From Micromonospora sp. LH3U1 (GTDB lineage Bacteria > Actinomycetota > Actinomycetes > Mycobacteriales > Micromonosporaceae), in the NCBI RefSeq assembly GCF_028475105.1, contig NZ_CP116936.1, positions 2,789,501 through 2,853,500 on the forward strand: a stretch of 64,000 nucleotides of DNA. Reading direction: 5' to 3'. Below are positions 18,251-27,206 of this stretch, in pieces. Position numbers and translations under genes: made by a program. Numbering within the stretch: the first letter of the stretch is position 1; each line of letters starts with the position of its first letter. The notes under the pieces are model-generated. The model worked only from the letters and a program-made list of their open reading frames with translations, was not told the DNA's origin and ran no database searches.

Positions 18251-19663
18251 GTGGCAACGGATGACGACGAGGTTGATCCTGCCGCGGGCATCGTTAACCC
18301 ACGACTGAGTGACGTCTTCGGCCTGGTCATCCGGCAAGACGAGGTGGACTTCGTAGTCCCTCACCTGCGCGAGGACCTTCCGCTCTACCTCGACCCTTTC
18401 TTGCTCTGGAAGTCTGAGGACCCGCAGTACCGGCAGCTTCACGCCGACCTGCTCGGCTTCGTCGAGGAGGTCCGTCGGCAGGCCGTCGGCGGGCAGGCTA
18501 CCCGGGCGGCCATGCTCCTGTCGGAGGTCAGTGAGCCGGTCGAGCTCGGCCTGGGCTACGCCGCCGGGACCAAGCGGGGATCGGCCCTGGGCCCGGGCAC
18601 CATCGACGGCATCATTCGCACGTTCCAGCAGGTACCCCAGTTGCAGACCGCGGGCCTGGACCATTTGGAGATCCTCGCGCTGCTCGTGCCGGGCATCGCC
18701 GAGGACCGCATCAGCGACCTGACCGCCTCGGTCATCAAACGGTGGTTGGCCGAGTTCACCCAGCGTCACTGCCAGCAGTGGGGCATCCCGACGACACGCC
18801 GCCGGCTGGTCGGCTGGGACCCGGCTGCGCTCGACTGGCGGCCGTTCGACGCGCACCTTCCGTACAACCCGTCCGACGGCTCGCCCGTCCTGCTCGCGCC
18901 GCTGAACCTACTGCGTCGGCTGCCGTGGATTAACTACGGCGACTACTACCGCACAGCTTACGCGCCGCTTGTGCTGCCGCCGGGGCGCACGGGCCGGGCC
19001 GTCGCCAAGCAGGACGTGCTCGCATACAACCAGGCCCACTTTGATACCGTCCGCGGCTACGTCGCCGAGCGGGAGGCCGCCGCCGACGTCTGCGCCCCCG
19101 ACCCGCTGTTCACCCCGCTGCGCCTCACGACCATCGCCAAGAAGGTCAAGGAGGTCAAGGCGCTGCCGACCGGCCGGGTCAACGGCGCGGACAAGAAGTT
19201 CGAAGACCTCGCATTCGACGTCCTATCCTCGGCGCTCTACCCCGAACTCGACCTCGCCGGCCAGCAGGAGCGCACCATCAGCGGTGCCCACATCCGCGAC
19301 GTCATCTTCCACAACGACGGCAAAACACCGTTCCTGACCGACCTGCGAAACCTGTACGGCGCCCGCCAGCTCGTCTTCGAACTCAAGAACGTCGCCGAGC
19401 TCGACACCGAACACGTCAACCAGCTCTACCGCTACCTCGACGACGACGACATGGGCCGTCTCGGCATCCTTGTCGCGCGCCACCCGCCCAAGAGCAGCGT
19501 CCAGCGGAACATCATCGACCTGCACTCGTCCAAGCGCCGAGCCGTCCTTTGCCTGAATGACTCCGACCTCGAGCTGATGGTCGCCCTGCTTGACTCTGGG
19601 CGGCGGCCCATCGAGGCGCTGCGTAAGAAGTACGTCGAGTTCACCCGCATGCTCCCGAAATAG
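18251..19663 (+). CDS. Putative PD-(D/E)XK protein, first gene of a two-gene unit
   Basis: 470 residues from GTG 18251, with AAGGGCGGG about 10 bases upstream. The N-terminal two thirds begin NPRLSDVFGLVIRQDEVDFV and include DLPLYLDPFLLWKSEDPQY and SALGPGTIDGIIRTFQQV; I cannot assign them. The last ~150 residues have a nuclease-like core: KKFEDLAFDVLSSALYPEL, D350 in HIRDVIF and E377-L-K379 in LVFELKNV. This fits PD-(D/E)XK. It is followed after 8 bases by a small helical protein, an arrangement typical of two-gene toxin-like or defence units. Function by fold only. Confidence 0.6.
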   Translation: MATDDDEVDPAAGIVNPRLSDVFGLVIRQDEVDFVVPHLREDLPLYLDPFLLWKSEDPQYRQLHADLLGFVEEVRRQAVGGQATRAAMLLSEVSEPVELGLGYAAGTKRGSALGPGTIDGIIRTFQQVPQLQTAGLDHLEILALLVPGIAEDRISDLTASVIKRWLAEFTQRHCQQWGIPTTRRRLVGWDPAALDWRPFDAHLPYNPSDGSPVLLAPLNLLRRLPWINYGDYYRTAYAPLVLPPGRTGRAVAKQDVLAYNQAHFDTVRGYVAEREAAADVCAPDPLFTPLRLTTIAKKVKEVKALPTGRVNGADKKFEDLAFDVLSSALYPELDLAGQQERTISGAHIRDVIFHNDGKTPFLTDLRNLYGARQLVFELKNVAELDTEHVNQLYRYLDDDDMGRLGILVARHPPKSSVQRNIIDLHSSKRRAVLCLNDSDLELMVALLDSGRRPIEALRKKYVEFTRMLPK

Positions 19664-19671
19664 GAGACCGT

Positions 19672-20070
19672 ATGCCCCGCCGCACCGCCACCAACGATGC
19701 ATCCTCGCCGTCGCCGACCGAGGATCAGGCCGCGACCTACGACCGGCTCGTCCCGATGCTGGAGGCCGCCCACCGCGAGATGACCGAGCTGTCCAAGAAG
19801 AAGCAGGACGGCATTGTCAACACCCTCAAGATCAAGATGCTGAACCGGCTGCTTGGCGAGCTCAGCAAGATCATCGAGAATGATCCCAGCCACGCCTTCG
19901 TGGACATGCTCGACGAAGAGACTCTCCCGCAGAACAGCGATGCGGTCCTTATCCTCAGCCAGTGGCATGCCGCCCTCAAGCAGTACAAAGCCCGGCACTA
20001 TGGCCAAGATGCCGGGACGCACGAATTCAGGTGGCTCACCGTGGAGAACCCGGGCGAGCGCTATCGCTGA
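19672..20070 (+). CDS. Small helical protein coupled to the upstream nuclease-like gene
   Basis: 132 residues; ATG 19672 follows TAGGAGACC, a good ribosome-binding site. It is largely helical and Lys/Glu-rich in the middle (EMTELSKKKQDGIVNTLKIK, LNRLLGELSKIIENDPS) with no catalytic motif. Its tight spacing to 18251-19663 suggests co-translation and a partner or antidote role. No family recognised. Confidence 0.65.
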   Translation: MPRRTATNDASSPSPTEDQAATYDRLVPMLEAAHREMTELSKKKQDGIVNTLKIKMLNRLLGELSKIIENDPSHAFVDMLDEETLPQNSDAVLILSQWHAALKQYKARHYGQDAGTHEFRWLTVENPGERYR

Positions 20071-20710
20071 CGCCTCGCCAGCGCGGTTCGTCGATCGGGA
20101 TCCACCCGAACGGGGGCAGCTGCCACGTGCGAGCAGTCGCAATCTACCTGTATTTCCTCGGCCGCTCGACCCGCCGGCGCGGTCGTCGTGCATGACGCCC
20201 CGTATGAGGCTGGAACCCAAGCGGGTTAGGTCGCGATCGGCTTGCCGGCGGTCAATGGCGTCGCCAACTGGCGCATCAACGCCGGGTGGCGAGTCGGCGT
20301 GGGCCAGCTCTGGCGGAACGGGTCTCCTTCCTGCTTGGCCGTGCGGTCGTTGTCCTGGCCACGTCGGGAGCGGAGCGCCGTACGCCGGTCGTGGTGGTGC
20401 GGGGGCCGAGGACGGCATCTCTGTCATCGGAAGATCGACGGCAAGCGGTCACCGGCTGGTCGTCATGATCGACTAGCGGTGGTCGGGCGGCCGGGGGCCG
20501 CAGCACCGAAGCCTTTCGCGGATCGGATCCGTCGGATGAAGTTACATTCGTCGTGCAAGTGCCCTGTGGACCGCTCGTTGCAAGATGGCATTCAGAGGCC
20601 GCCACCGCACTAGGTTGCGGTGACGGTGGTGCTGACCGAGGAAGGGCTGCCACAGGTTCGGTCAGTACGCATGCTGTGAGGCGCGCACGGCAGGTTGGCA
20701 GTTGCAGCGG
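20071..20710. other. Gap without a supported gene
   Basis: About 640 bases of high-GC sequence after the two-gene unit. All open frames look like shadows with no conserved motif. The last ~40 bases show weak similarity to the sequence upstream of repeat copies 3, 6 and 7, so the repeat unit may start near 20673. Confidence 0.5.
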
Positions 20711-21052
20711 GGCGCTCAGACCTGGCGGAGTGGGGTCCCCGTTTACCCCCCGAAAACCCCGGCCGATAGTTGACGAAGGGTGACAAGCAGCGATGAGCGC
20801 ATGGGGATGTCTCTGCAGCCCAGCGACCACTTTCGGCAAGCAATGACAAGCTTGGGACGATTACTGTCGGTAACAAGGGGTTTTGACAAGCAATGACAAG
20901 CCTTGAACGAGGCTCGACAAGAGGTTCTTCTGGGTTCAAATCTCCTCGTTCCCCACGAGGGCTGCCTTGGCAACTACCCCCGCGGTCACGGTAGTCGATA
21001 CGTGCACGAGGAGTCTGGAGCTGTGGAACCGGCAGCTGTCGAAGTCGCAGGT
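20711..21052 (+). repeat. Island repeat, copy 2 (subfamily A, longest)
   Basis: Starts with the shared left segment CTCAGACCTGGCGG. The 20-base motif GTTTACCCCCCGAAAACCCC is at 20741, the heptamers GGGTGACAAG, CAATGACAAGC, GGTAACAAGGGG and TTGACAAGCAATGACAAGC follow, and the T-arm-like end GGGTTCAAATCTCCTCG and hairpin CCTCGT/ACGAGG complete the core. Beyond the hairpin, about 80 more bases are shared only with copy 4 (GCGGTCACGGTAG, AACCGGCAGCTGT, GAAGTCGCAGGT), ending at 21052. A SWIM gene fragment starts abruptly a few bases later, marking the recombination junction. Confidence 0.88.
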
Positions 21053-21059
21053 CTCGGAG

Positions 21060-22179
21060 ACGGCAATACCCGGTGGAAGTAGCCCGCCTCGGCCACATCG
21101 AAGCCGACACGGCCGGCGGTGCCCAGCTGGGCCAGCGCGGCCCGGACCCGGTCCGCCGAGATCCCCGCCGAGGCGGCCAACGCGTGGACATCGATCGTCG
21201 GGTCCCAGGACAGCAGCGCGGCGTCGTCGGCCACGTCGTCCGTGGCGAGTGCGGTCAGCGCGCCGCCCTCGCCGGAGAAACCCCGGTAGGACTCCGGCGA
21301 CAGGGTCAGCGACAGCCGCAGCGCGCCGGTATCGAGCTCCCACACGCTGGGCAGCGGCGGCGATCCGGCCGCCGCCGGTGGCCCGTACACCCGCAGAGTC
21401 TTCACGTATCGCAGCAGCCCACGCAGCGTGGCGAGCCGTGTGGCGCCGGCCAGGCACACCGCGCCGGGCACCGGGCGTGAGGTCAGCCGCAGCGAGCGAC
21501 CGGCCGACACCACCCAGAGCACCGATCGGTTGTTGCCCGCCGCCAGCCGGCGCAGGAAGGCGGCCGCCTCCGCCGCTGGGATCTCCGCCCGGGGCTCCAT
21601 GGCCGCAGCGATCAGATGGACCTCGGCGAACCCCCGCAGCCAACGCCCAGGCAACGGCACCATCTTCTCCACCACAGGACCGTCGAGGGTGGACACGGTC
21701 AGGTCGTCTGGCCCCCCCGACAGGTGCAGGGTCGATGCCGCCCACCCGGGCCAGTGCCTCCCGCAGCGGCGCGTTCACGTCGACGTGGTGGTGCCGTGCT
21801 CGACAATGTCGCCGTCGAAGCCGGCCGGCACAACGTCCAGCCGCGCGTACACCCCGCAGCAGCCGGAGAACGATTCGAAGCGCATCCGGTCCCAGCTGCC
21901 GGTGACCACGGGATCGAGGCTCGCCGGGCTGACCGGCTGGTGATAGCGGGTCCGGGCCACTTCGGCGACCGCCAGTCGCCCGGCGGCCGCCGCCTGCGGA
22001 GTCGTCAGGAAACCGGAGAAGAACTGCGGGTGCGTAGCCGGCCCGCCACTGGTTTGCAGCGCCAGGTCACCCGGGTGCAGCGTGGATGGCTGGAGATAGC
22101 GGTAAGTCTGAAGGGCGCGCACGGCTGCAGAACTTACGACCGACACCCGACACCTTGTTAGGGATGCTGTCGAAACCAC
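21060..22179 (-). pseudogene. SWIM zinc-finger family protein, frameshifted and truncated
   Basis: Coding similarity runs through three frames: about 22179-21785 (TYRYLQPSTLHPGDLALQTS ... RFESFSGCCGVYARLD), about 21780-21700 (NAPLREALARVGGIDPAP) and about 21696-21065 (STLDGPVVEKMVPLPGRWLR ... FDVAEAGYFHRVLP). Together they follow the order I associate with actinobacterial SWIM zinc-finger proteins. Two frameshifts and loss of the C-terminus exactly at the right end of repeat copy 2 make it a pseudogene. The truncation point documents the repeat junction. Confidence 0.65.
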
Positions 22180-22257
22180 GTCGGGTCACCTCGAACGCCT
22201 AGACCAGCCCGATGAAGAGATCGTGTCCCTCTTGTAAGCGAGGCGTCAGGGCGGGTG

Positions 22258-23370
22258 CTAGGTGGCAGCGGTGAGTTCGGCCAGGTCGACGGCGTTGATG
22301 AGTTCGGCCAGCGCGGGCTCGGTCTCGAGCTTCAACGGCAGGAGTTCCCCGGTACGCGGTCGCTGGTTGAGTAGCAGTTCCGAGTTGGCGTCGTTGACGA
22401 TGTCGGCTGCATCAGCCTCCAGCCACCGCACTCCGGTAAGCGCGCCGCGCTCCAATCTAGTCGCCATCAGGCACGACACGCGGGGTCGGCCGTAGCTGTC
22501 CAGTCCATCCTGACGAAGCACAGCCATGCGTGCTGCGGCGATGCCGGGTGCGACGGCGAAGGCTTCCCGCACGGTGACTAGGACCTGTCCGCAGACGAAC
22601 GCCTTGTAATAGTCCGCGCGGTCGCGCTGCGCCAGCTTAGGTAGCGACAGGTTGCCAGCCTGCGTTGTCGTCGGCATTCGCTCCGGCACCACCTGGTCAA
22701 CCGCGGGCACCAGCACCACGAGGGAAACCTCGTCGCCGGTGACCCCGACTGCGGCGCTGGCTGCCTCGTTGTCCTCGAAGGCTTCCTCAAGAGTCTCCAG
22801 GACGACGTCCGGCTCGTTGCTGCACAGTTGCTGCCAGCGGCCGTCGAAGTACCGTTGCCAGCCTGCCTGCTGCTCTCGAAGGCTGGTCCACTGCCGCTGC
22901 ACCTCGGCCTCGGTCCACTCGGTCGCTCGTTGTTTCGCCTGCGTTCGTTTGGTCCGGTCGAAGATGCCGATGCCGGCAAGAGCGTGCCGCTCGTAGTGCT
23001 TATAGATGACGGTGCGGTCAGGCGGTGAGGGTTCAGGCGCGATCGGTCGGGACGCGGCGGGGAACTCCACTCGGTGCAGGTCGAGGATGCGCAGAAACGC
23101 TTGTGCAAGGCTCCTGGCTTCCTCGGTGCGCTGCGACTGCGTGGCCTGGCGTTGCTGCGCGGCCATTTCCCGTTGGTAGTTTGCCGCCGGCGCGCCTCGG
23201 CGGCCACCGCCCAGTGAGGTGTAGAACCCGACCGGTCCGACGCCGCTGGAGATGCCGGTGCTCCCGGCGCCGAAGTGAACACGGGCTGCCCGAGGGCCGA
23301 CGCTGGTACGGATGCCGCGCGAGGAAGCGCGAATCCGCACCCCGGGAGCGAGCTTGATGGAAAATCCCAC
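22258..23370 (-). CDS. DUF4236 domain protein
   Basis: 370 residues. The N-terminus MGFSIKLAPGVRIRASSRGI ... GPRAARVHFGAGSTG ... GFYTSLGGG is the glycine-rich DUF4236 domain (typical start GFRFRKSFKIAPGVRLN). The remainder holds a helical stretch and a C-terminal mixed domain without a known active site. Function of the family is unknown. It is divergent from the Excalibur protein gene at 23588. Confidence 0.75.
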   Translation of the reverse strand: MGFSIKLAPGVRIRASSRGIRTSVGPRAARVHFGAGSTGISSGVGPVGFYTSLGGGRRGAPAANYQREMAAQQRQATQSQRTEEARSLAQAFLRILDLHRVEFPAASRPIAPEPSPPDRTVIYKHYERHALAGIGIFDRTKRTQAKQRATEWTEAEVQRQWTSLREQQAGWQRYFDGRWQQLCSNEPDVVLETLEEAFEDNEAASAAVGVTGDEVSLVVLVPAVDQVVPERMPTTTQAGNLSLPKLAQRDRADYYKAFVCGQVLVTVREAFAVAPGIAAARMAVLRQDGLDSYGRPRVSCLMATRLERGALTGVRWLEADAADIVNDANSELLLNQRPRTGELLPLKLETEPALAELINAVDLAELTAAT

Positions 23371-23587
23371 GTCCTGACCATAGGGCCGAGGCCTGGCTCT
23401 GCCCTTCAGCCTGTCGCCCGATGTAGGTCCAGACGCATGGTCACTCCTTACCGCTGATGATCATGATGGCGTGGGCCGGACAGAGAGGGCGGCGTACCGA
23501 CGCCGCATCAAGATCCAGCTGGCTGGTCGCAACCAGCCGGCCAATCGGATGGTGTTCACCCTTACGGACCAGGGCAGACTCCCGACC

Positions 23588-24379
23588 GTGACCCATTCAC
23601 CACCGCAGGACCCGTGGCAGGGTCAAGAGCCGCCCCCGCCGCAGCCCCCGACTTATGAACCGCACTCGGCGAACCAGCCCTACAGGCAGGAGGCTGGCCC
23701 GGAGCTACCGCCCATGCAACGGCTGGCGCCGTCCCAGGCGGTGACGGGAAAGAAGCTCGGCCGCAAGGGCTGGATCGGACTTGCCTCCGTCGTTCTGCTG
23801 CTGTGCTGCTGCGGTGCTGGAGTTGTCAGCCTGATCGAGAACGATGATCCGCCTGGAGTGCCGAAGTCGCAGAAGACGGAGGCGTCCCCTAGCGCTGCCC
23901 CGTCCCTTAATGGGCGCCAACTCGCCGAGAGGGACTACGTGGCAGAAGCGGCGGTGATCTGGCCGGGCGTCGGGCAAGATGAGTTGCTAGCGCTGGGCAA
24001 GGTGACGTGCGAAAAGCTCGTGGGAACCGGCGGAGATGCGGGTGCACTGGCAGCAGCGGTTCCGGCTGCTGAACGGGCCCGGACGACCGAGACGATGCTC
24101 GTCGCCAGCAAGTACCTCTGCAAGCCGCAGCATTCCTCCGTGGTGTCTTGGAAAACCTTCGACGAGGCCCAGTCAGCTTCTCCTAGCACCAAACCCCGGC
24201 CGACTGCGCCGCGGACCACTGCTCCCACCAAGCCCAAACCAGCACCAAAGAATGATCCACGCTACGGCACCTGCGCCGAGGCGAATGATCACGGTCTTGG
24301 GCCGTACCGAGACGGCTCGGACCCCGAGTACGACTGGTACCAGGACCGCGACAGAGATGGCATCGTCTGCGAACAGTGA
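23588..24379 (+). CDS. Membrane-anchored protein with DUF732-like and Excalibur domains
   Basis: About 263 residues from GTG 23588; the frame is open from 23471 so the start is uncertain. A proline-rich cytosolic head (QGQEPPPPQPPTYEPH) leads to a TM segment (GWIGLASVVLLLCCCGAGVV). A DUF732-like helical domain with paired cysteines follows (VTCEKLVG, SKYLCKPQ), then a Thr/Pro linker and a C-terminal Excalibur calcium-binding domain (YGTCAEANDHG ... DRDRDGIVCEQ, DxDxDGxxCE). It probably faces the cell surface. No link to the defence genes is apparent. Confidence 0.75.
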   Translation: MTHSPPQDPWQGQEPPPPQPPTYEPHSANQPYRQEAGPELPPMQRLAPSQAVTGKKLGRKGWIGLASVVLLLCCCGAGVVSLIENDDPPGVPKSQKTEASPSAAPSLNGRQLAERDYVAEAAVIWPGVGQDELLALGKVTCEKLVGTGGDAGALAAAVPAAERARTTETMLVASKYLCKPQHSSVVSWKTFDEAQSASPSTKPRPTAPRTTAPTKPKPAPKNDPRYGTCAEANDHGLGPYRDGSDPEYDWYQDRDRDGIVCEQ

Positions 24380-24803
24380 AGGTAGAGGTCAGGGCGTCAC
24401 TAGGGTGTCAGGGCGTCAGAACCCGACCAGTGATGACCATCGACGTCCATTGGCAGCCGGGCATGCGGCCAGTCGCAGCCTCGATCGAGGTTGCGAGCTG
24501 GTGGGCGACGGGCAAGTCGACCTGTGCGCCGGATTCAGTCGGCCGCTAAGTGAGTGTCAGGCGAGGGGATAGGCGGGGAAGGATGCGTCGATGGCTCGAT
24601 CGGCTGTGTTAAACCGCGTCCAGGAGCTCTGGGTCAACCTCGCTGGTGTCGCCACCAGTTTCCCGGCATTCGGCGTGGGGGTGATTGTTGCTGCCGAGTC
24701 GCGGCTGTGCCCGTCGGCGTGGGCCGGGCTTCGTGTTGGGAAGCTCAGGCATCGCCACCGCGCCGAACGCTGCTACCGCCCGGTTCTTGCGCGAATCCCT
24801 GAG

Positions 24804-24854
24804 CTTGATCTTTAACCTTGGGGTCCCCACAGGACCCCAAGGTTAAAGATCAAG
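24804..24854. repeat. 23-bp perfect inverted repeat with 5-base loop
   Basis: The left arm 24804-24826 begins CTTGATCTTTAACC and the right arm 24832-24854 is its exact reverse complement; the loop is CCACA. No T-tract follows and no intact gene ends here. The region around it is gene debris: a possible fragment on the left and a DUF91-like nuclease fragment on the right. It could be a fold-back element end, a transposon scar or a strong transcription terminator. Confidence 0.9.
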
Positions 24855-25150
24855 TTAGGGCACGTGAGGATTTGCGGATCTTCTGGACACCAGAGACCCC
24901 GCAAGCCGTCGTCCGTGCGCTTGAGCTCGATGACCACGAGATGCCCGGCCTTCTCTACGGCGAGCAGGTCGACCCGGCGCCGGGCGTCCTCCCAGTTGCC
25001 GAACTCCTCGGCCACGACCAGACGATCGGGGCTGAGCACGGCAATGTCGTTCCCGGAGGAGTCGTTGCAGGTCCTTGCGCTCGTAGAGCCCGAGGGTGGC
25101 GAACCGGGCCGCGTCGTGCCGCCGCAGGTGTCTCGTACAGTGGCATGCCG
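24855..25150 (-). pseudogene. DUF91/NucS-like nuclease fragment
   Basis: The minus strand encodes, across frames, a start MPLYE, then FATLGLYERKDLQRLL, LSPDRLVVAEEFGNWEDARR and RRVDLLAVEKAGHLVVIELK, i.e. the D...ExK core of DUF91 (NucS C-domain-like) nucleases. At least one frameshift is needed and the sequence breaks off after KRTDDG at the 23-bp inverted repeat. A decayed nuclease gene next to the DUF4268 gene. Confidence 0.55.
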
Positions 25151-25185
25151 CCTCGCCGCTTCGCCTCACCGAGAATGGTGCACCG

Positions 25186-26160
25186 CTAGGGAGTGATGAG
25201 CTGGGCCAGGCCACCGGCTTCGGCTATTGCCGTACGAAGGCGGGTCTGAGCATTGATGAACCAGGTTATGTACTCGGGCCAGTCGTCTCCGTTGCCGATG
25301 TCACCCTCGCGGTACTCCGCGATGCGGCAACCCTTCCTGGCCTGTAGCGGTTCGTACGACAGGGTGTTTCTGAAAGTCGGCTCCAGCTTGGCGCGGGCGA
25401 CGGCGAAACGCGCGTCGTTGACCGCGGGATCGGGGTCCTGAAAGAAGATCTCGCTCGACAGGCCCGATCGGCCGAACGTGCATGTGTACGACATGCCGTT
25501 CATACCGGCGGGCAGGGACTGCCAGTTCTGCGGCGAGCCCTTGGTCGACGTCGTCCACCCGAGCTTGCGGTCATGGACCGTCTCCAGGAACCTCGTCCAG
25601 AACTCCTGGTAGGCCAATGCTCGGTCGCTTGCCGCGGTGTCGCCCTTGGCGATCGCCTTGACCTTCTTGCCCCAGTCGTTCGGCTGCACGACCAGGCGCA
25701 TGAGGGGCGCCGGCGCCGACTCGCCGATGCGTACCGCACTGATCTCAATGCCGAAGAACCGCGTGTTCTTGTCCGTACGGGTGTTGAGCCAGTCCAACGC
25801 GGCCCGATGCTCGTCGCGAAACTCGGTCGCGATCCACACCACGTTGACCGGATCCGTCCCACCGGCGTAGGTCAGCAACTGACCCAGGTGGCCGTGGTCT
25901 GTCCTCGTCAGCTGGTTTTCGATGATTACTGTCTCGTTCGTCGCCTCATCGACGCCGATCAGGTCCAACGAGAATCCGCCCACCGGGTGTTCCGCTGACG
26001 ACAGCGCCAAGTCCATGCCGAGCAGCTCGCCGAGCACGTCCGCGTTCGCCAGCAACCACGGCGTGAAGGTGTGCGCCTCGTGCTTCCAGACTTGCCGCGC
26101 GTCGAGTAGTTCGAGCTTGCCGAGCGTGGGCAGTCCTTCGCCGGCATCCACAGAGGTCAT
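25186..26160 (-). CDS. DUF4268-family protein (nuclease-like)
   Basis: 324 residues from ATG 26160; the frame is open to 26241. The N-terminal domain LGKLELLDARQVWKHEAHTF ... LLANADVLGELLG continues into GFSLDLIGVDEATNETVIIE with NQL, a D...ExQ variant of the PD-(D/E)XK core. GHLGQLLTYAGG and the C-terminal DUF4268 region follow (QEFWTRFLETV ... GMNGMSYTCTFGRSGLSSEI). Members are found in defence and restriction neighbourhoods, but catalysis by the ENQ variant is unproven. 78 bases separate it from the next minus-strand gene upstream. Confidence 0.75.
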   Translation of the reverse strand: MTSVDAGEGLPTLGKLELLDARQVWKHEAHTFTPWLLANADVLGELLGMDLALSSAEHPVGGFSLDLIGVDEATNETVIIENQLTRTDHGHLGQLLTYAGGTDPVNVVWIATEFRDEHRAALDWLNTRTDKNTRFFGIEISAVRIGESAPAPLMRLVVQPNDWGKKVKAIAKGDTAASDRALAYQEFWTRFLETVHDRKLGWTTSTKGSPQNWQSLPAGMNGMSYTCTFGRSGLSSEIFFQDPDPAVNDARFAVARAKLEPTFRNTLSYEPLQARKGCRIAEYREGDIGNGDDWPEYITWFINAQTRLRTAIAEAGGLAQLITP

Positions 26161-26237
26161 ATCGCCGACCGTATCGGTCTGAGGCGGGGCCTGACGCCCA
26201 TGACCACCATATTGGTGCTGGCGTCGCAGGTCGACCG

Positions 26238-26918
26238 TCACGAGGCCGCTGAAGCCCCTCGGTCCGGCATCCAGGCGAGGATGTCCAGCAGGCGTACGTC
26301 CGACAGGCGATCCGCTGCCTCGGCGACCAGTGGATCGTCGTGGTCGCGTGCGGCGCCCCGCAACAACGCGAGGCCCTCGGTGGCCTGCAGCAGATCCGTG
26401 CGGTATGCCGCCCAGTAGGCCCGCCGCGGTGGTGCGTGCCGGCTGCCTGCCTGCTGCAGTTCACGTGCCGCGACCTCGGCGGCCCGCCGGTACCGCCGCA
26501 GCAGCGCGCTGTCGAGGATGAGGAACAGGCCAGGCCGCACCAGGTGTAAGGCCTTGCTCACCTTCGCGTGCCCGAGCCCTTGCGGACGATCCTGGAAAAA
26601 GTGCTGGTACAACCGGCGCGCACAGTCGTAGTGGCCGTCGTCGAGCATTGGGTCGGCGTCGCGGAGGTGGGCGTCGAGCGGGACATCGTCCCAGGGCGCG
26701 GTTTCGCTCAACCGGAGCAGGTGGCGCTCCTGCTCTCGACTAATTCTGCTGCCCATGTACGGTGCGCGAGTTACCTTGATGAGCTTCGGCGTCAGCACGG
26801 GGTGCGTGCCGGCCAGCCAGTCGTAGGCGCGGACCGTGCGGGCATGCCCCTTGCAGTAGTCGACGAAGACACCAAGCGGGTCGTTCACAGGTCGACCGGC
26901 GACCTCGATCGGGGCCAC
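26238..26918 (-). CDS. DUF6308-like hypothetical protein
   Basis: 226 residues from GTG 26918; further upstream the frame encodes low-complexity sequence, so later initiation is preferred. Visible landmarks are PLGVFVDYCKGHARTVRAYD, a conserved GLGHAKVSKALHLVRPGLFL with ILDSALLRRY, and an Ala/Arg-rich helical C-terminus. The KxSKxLHLxRPxLxxxLD pattern recalls DUF6308-type proteins; function unknown. It lies just upstream of the DUF4268 gene on the same strand. Confidence 0.6.
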   Translation of the reverse strand: MAPIEVAGRPVNDPLGVFVDYCKGHARTVRAYDWLAGTHPVLTPKLIKVTRAPYMGSRISREQERHLLRLSETAPWDDVPLDAHLRDADPMLDDGHYDCARRLYQHFFQDRPQGLGHAKVSKALHLVRPGLFLILDSALLRRYRRAAEVAARELQQAGSRHAPPRRAYWAAYRTDLLQATEGLALLRGAARDHDDPLVAEAADRLSDVRLLDILAWMPDRGASAAS

Positions 26919-27206
26919 TGTGGCACCTGCTTCCTGATCACTCGGCGGAGTCTCCGCCAGTTCCCAGCCTGCTTCCGTCCAACAACCGTGACAACCTCCC
27001 GGGCGGCCACCGAGAGGAGCGCTCGGGTGACGACAGCCACCCGAGCGGGTCGTTCCGCGTCGGCTGTTGGTCCCGTTCTGACCCCCGGCTTTCTTCGGTG
27101 GCAGCGTGCTTGTCAGCGCATTTACTAGCATCACCATTCCTTCATCGCCCACTTGGGGGCGCTCGGGTCGTCGGCCTCAGGCCGGGACGAGGAGTCGGCG
27201 AAGCAT

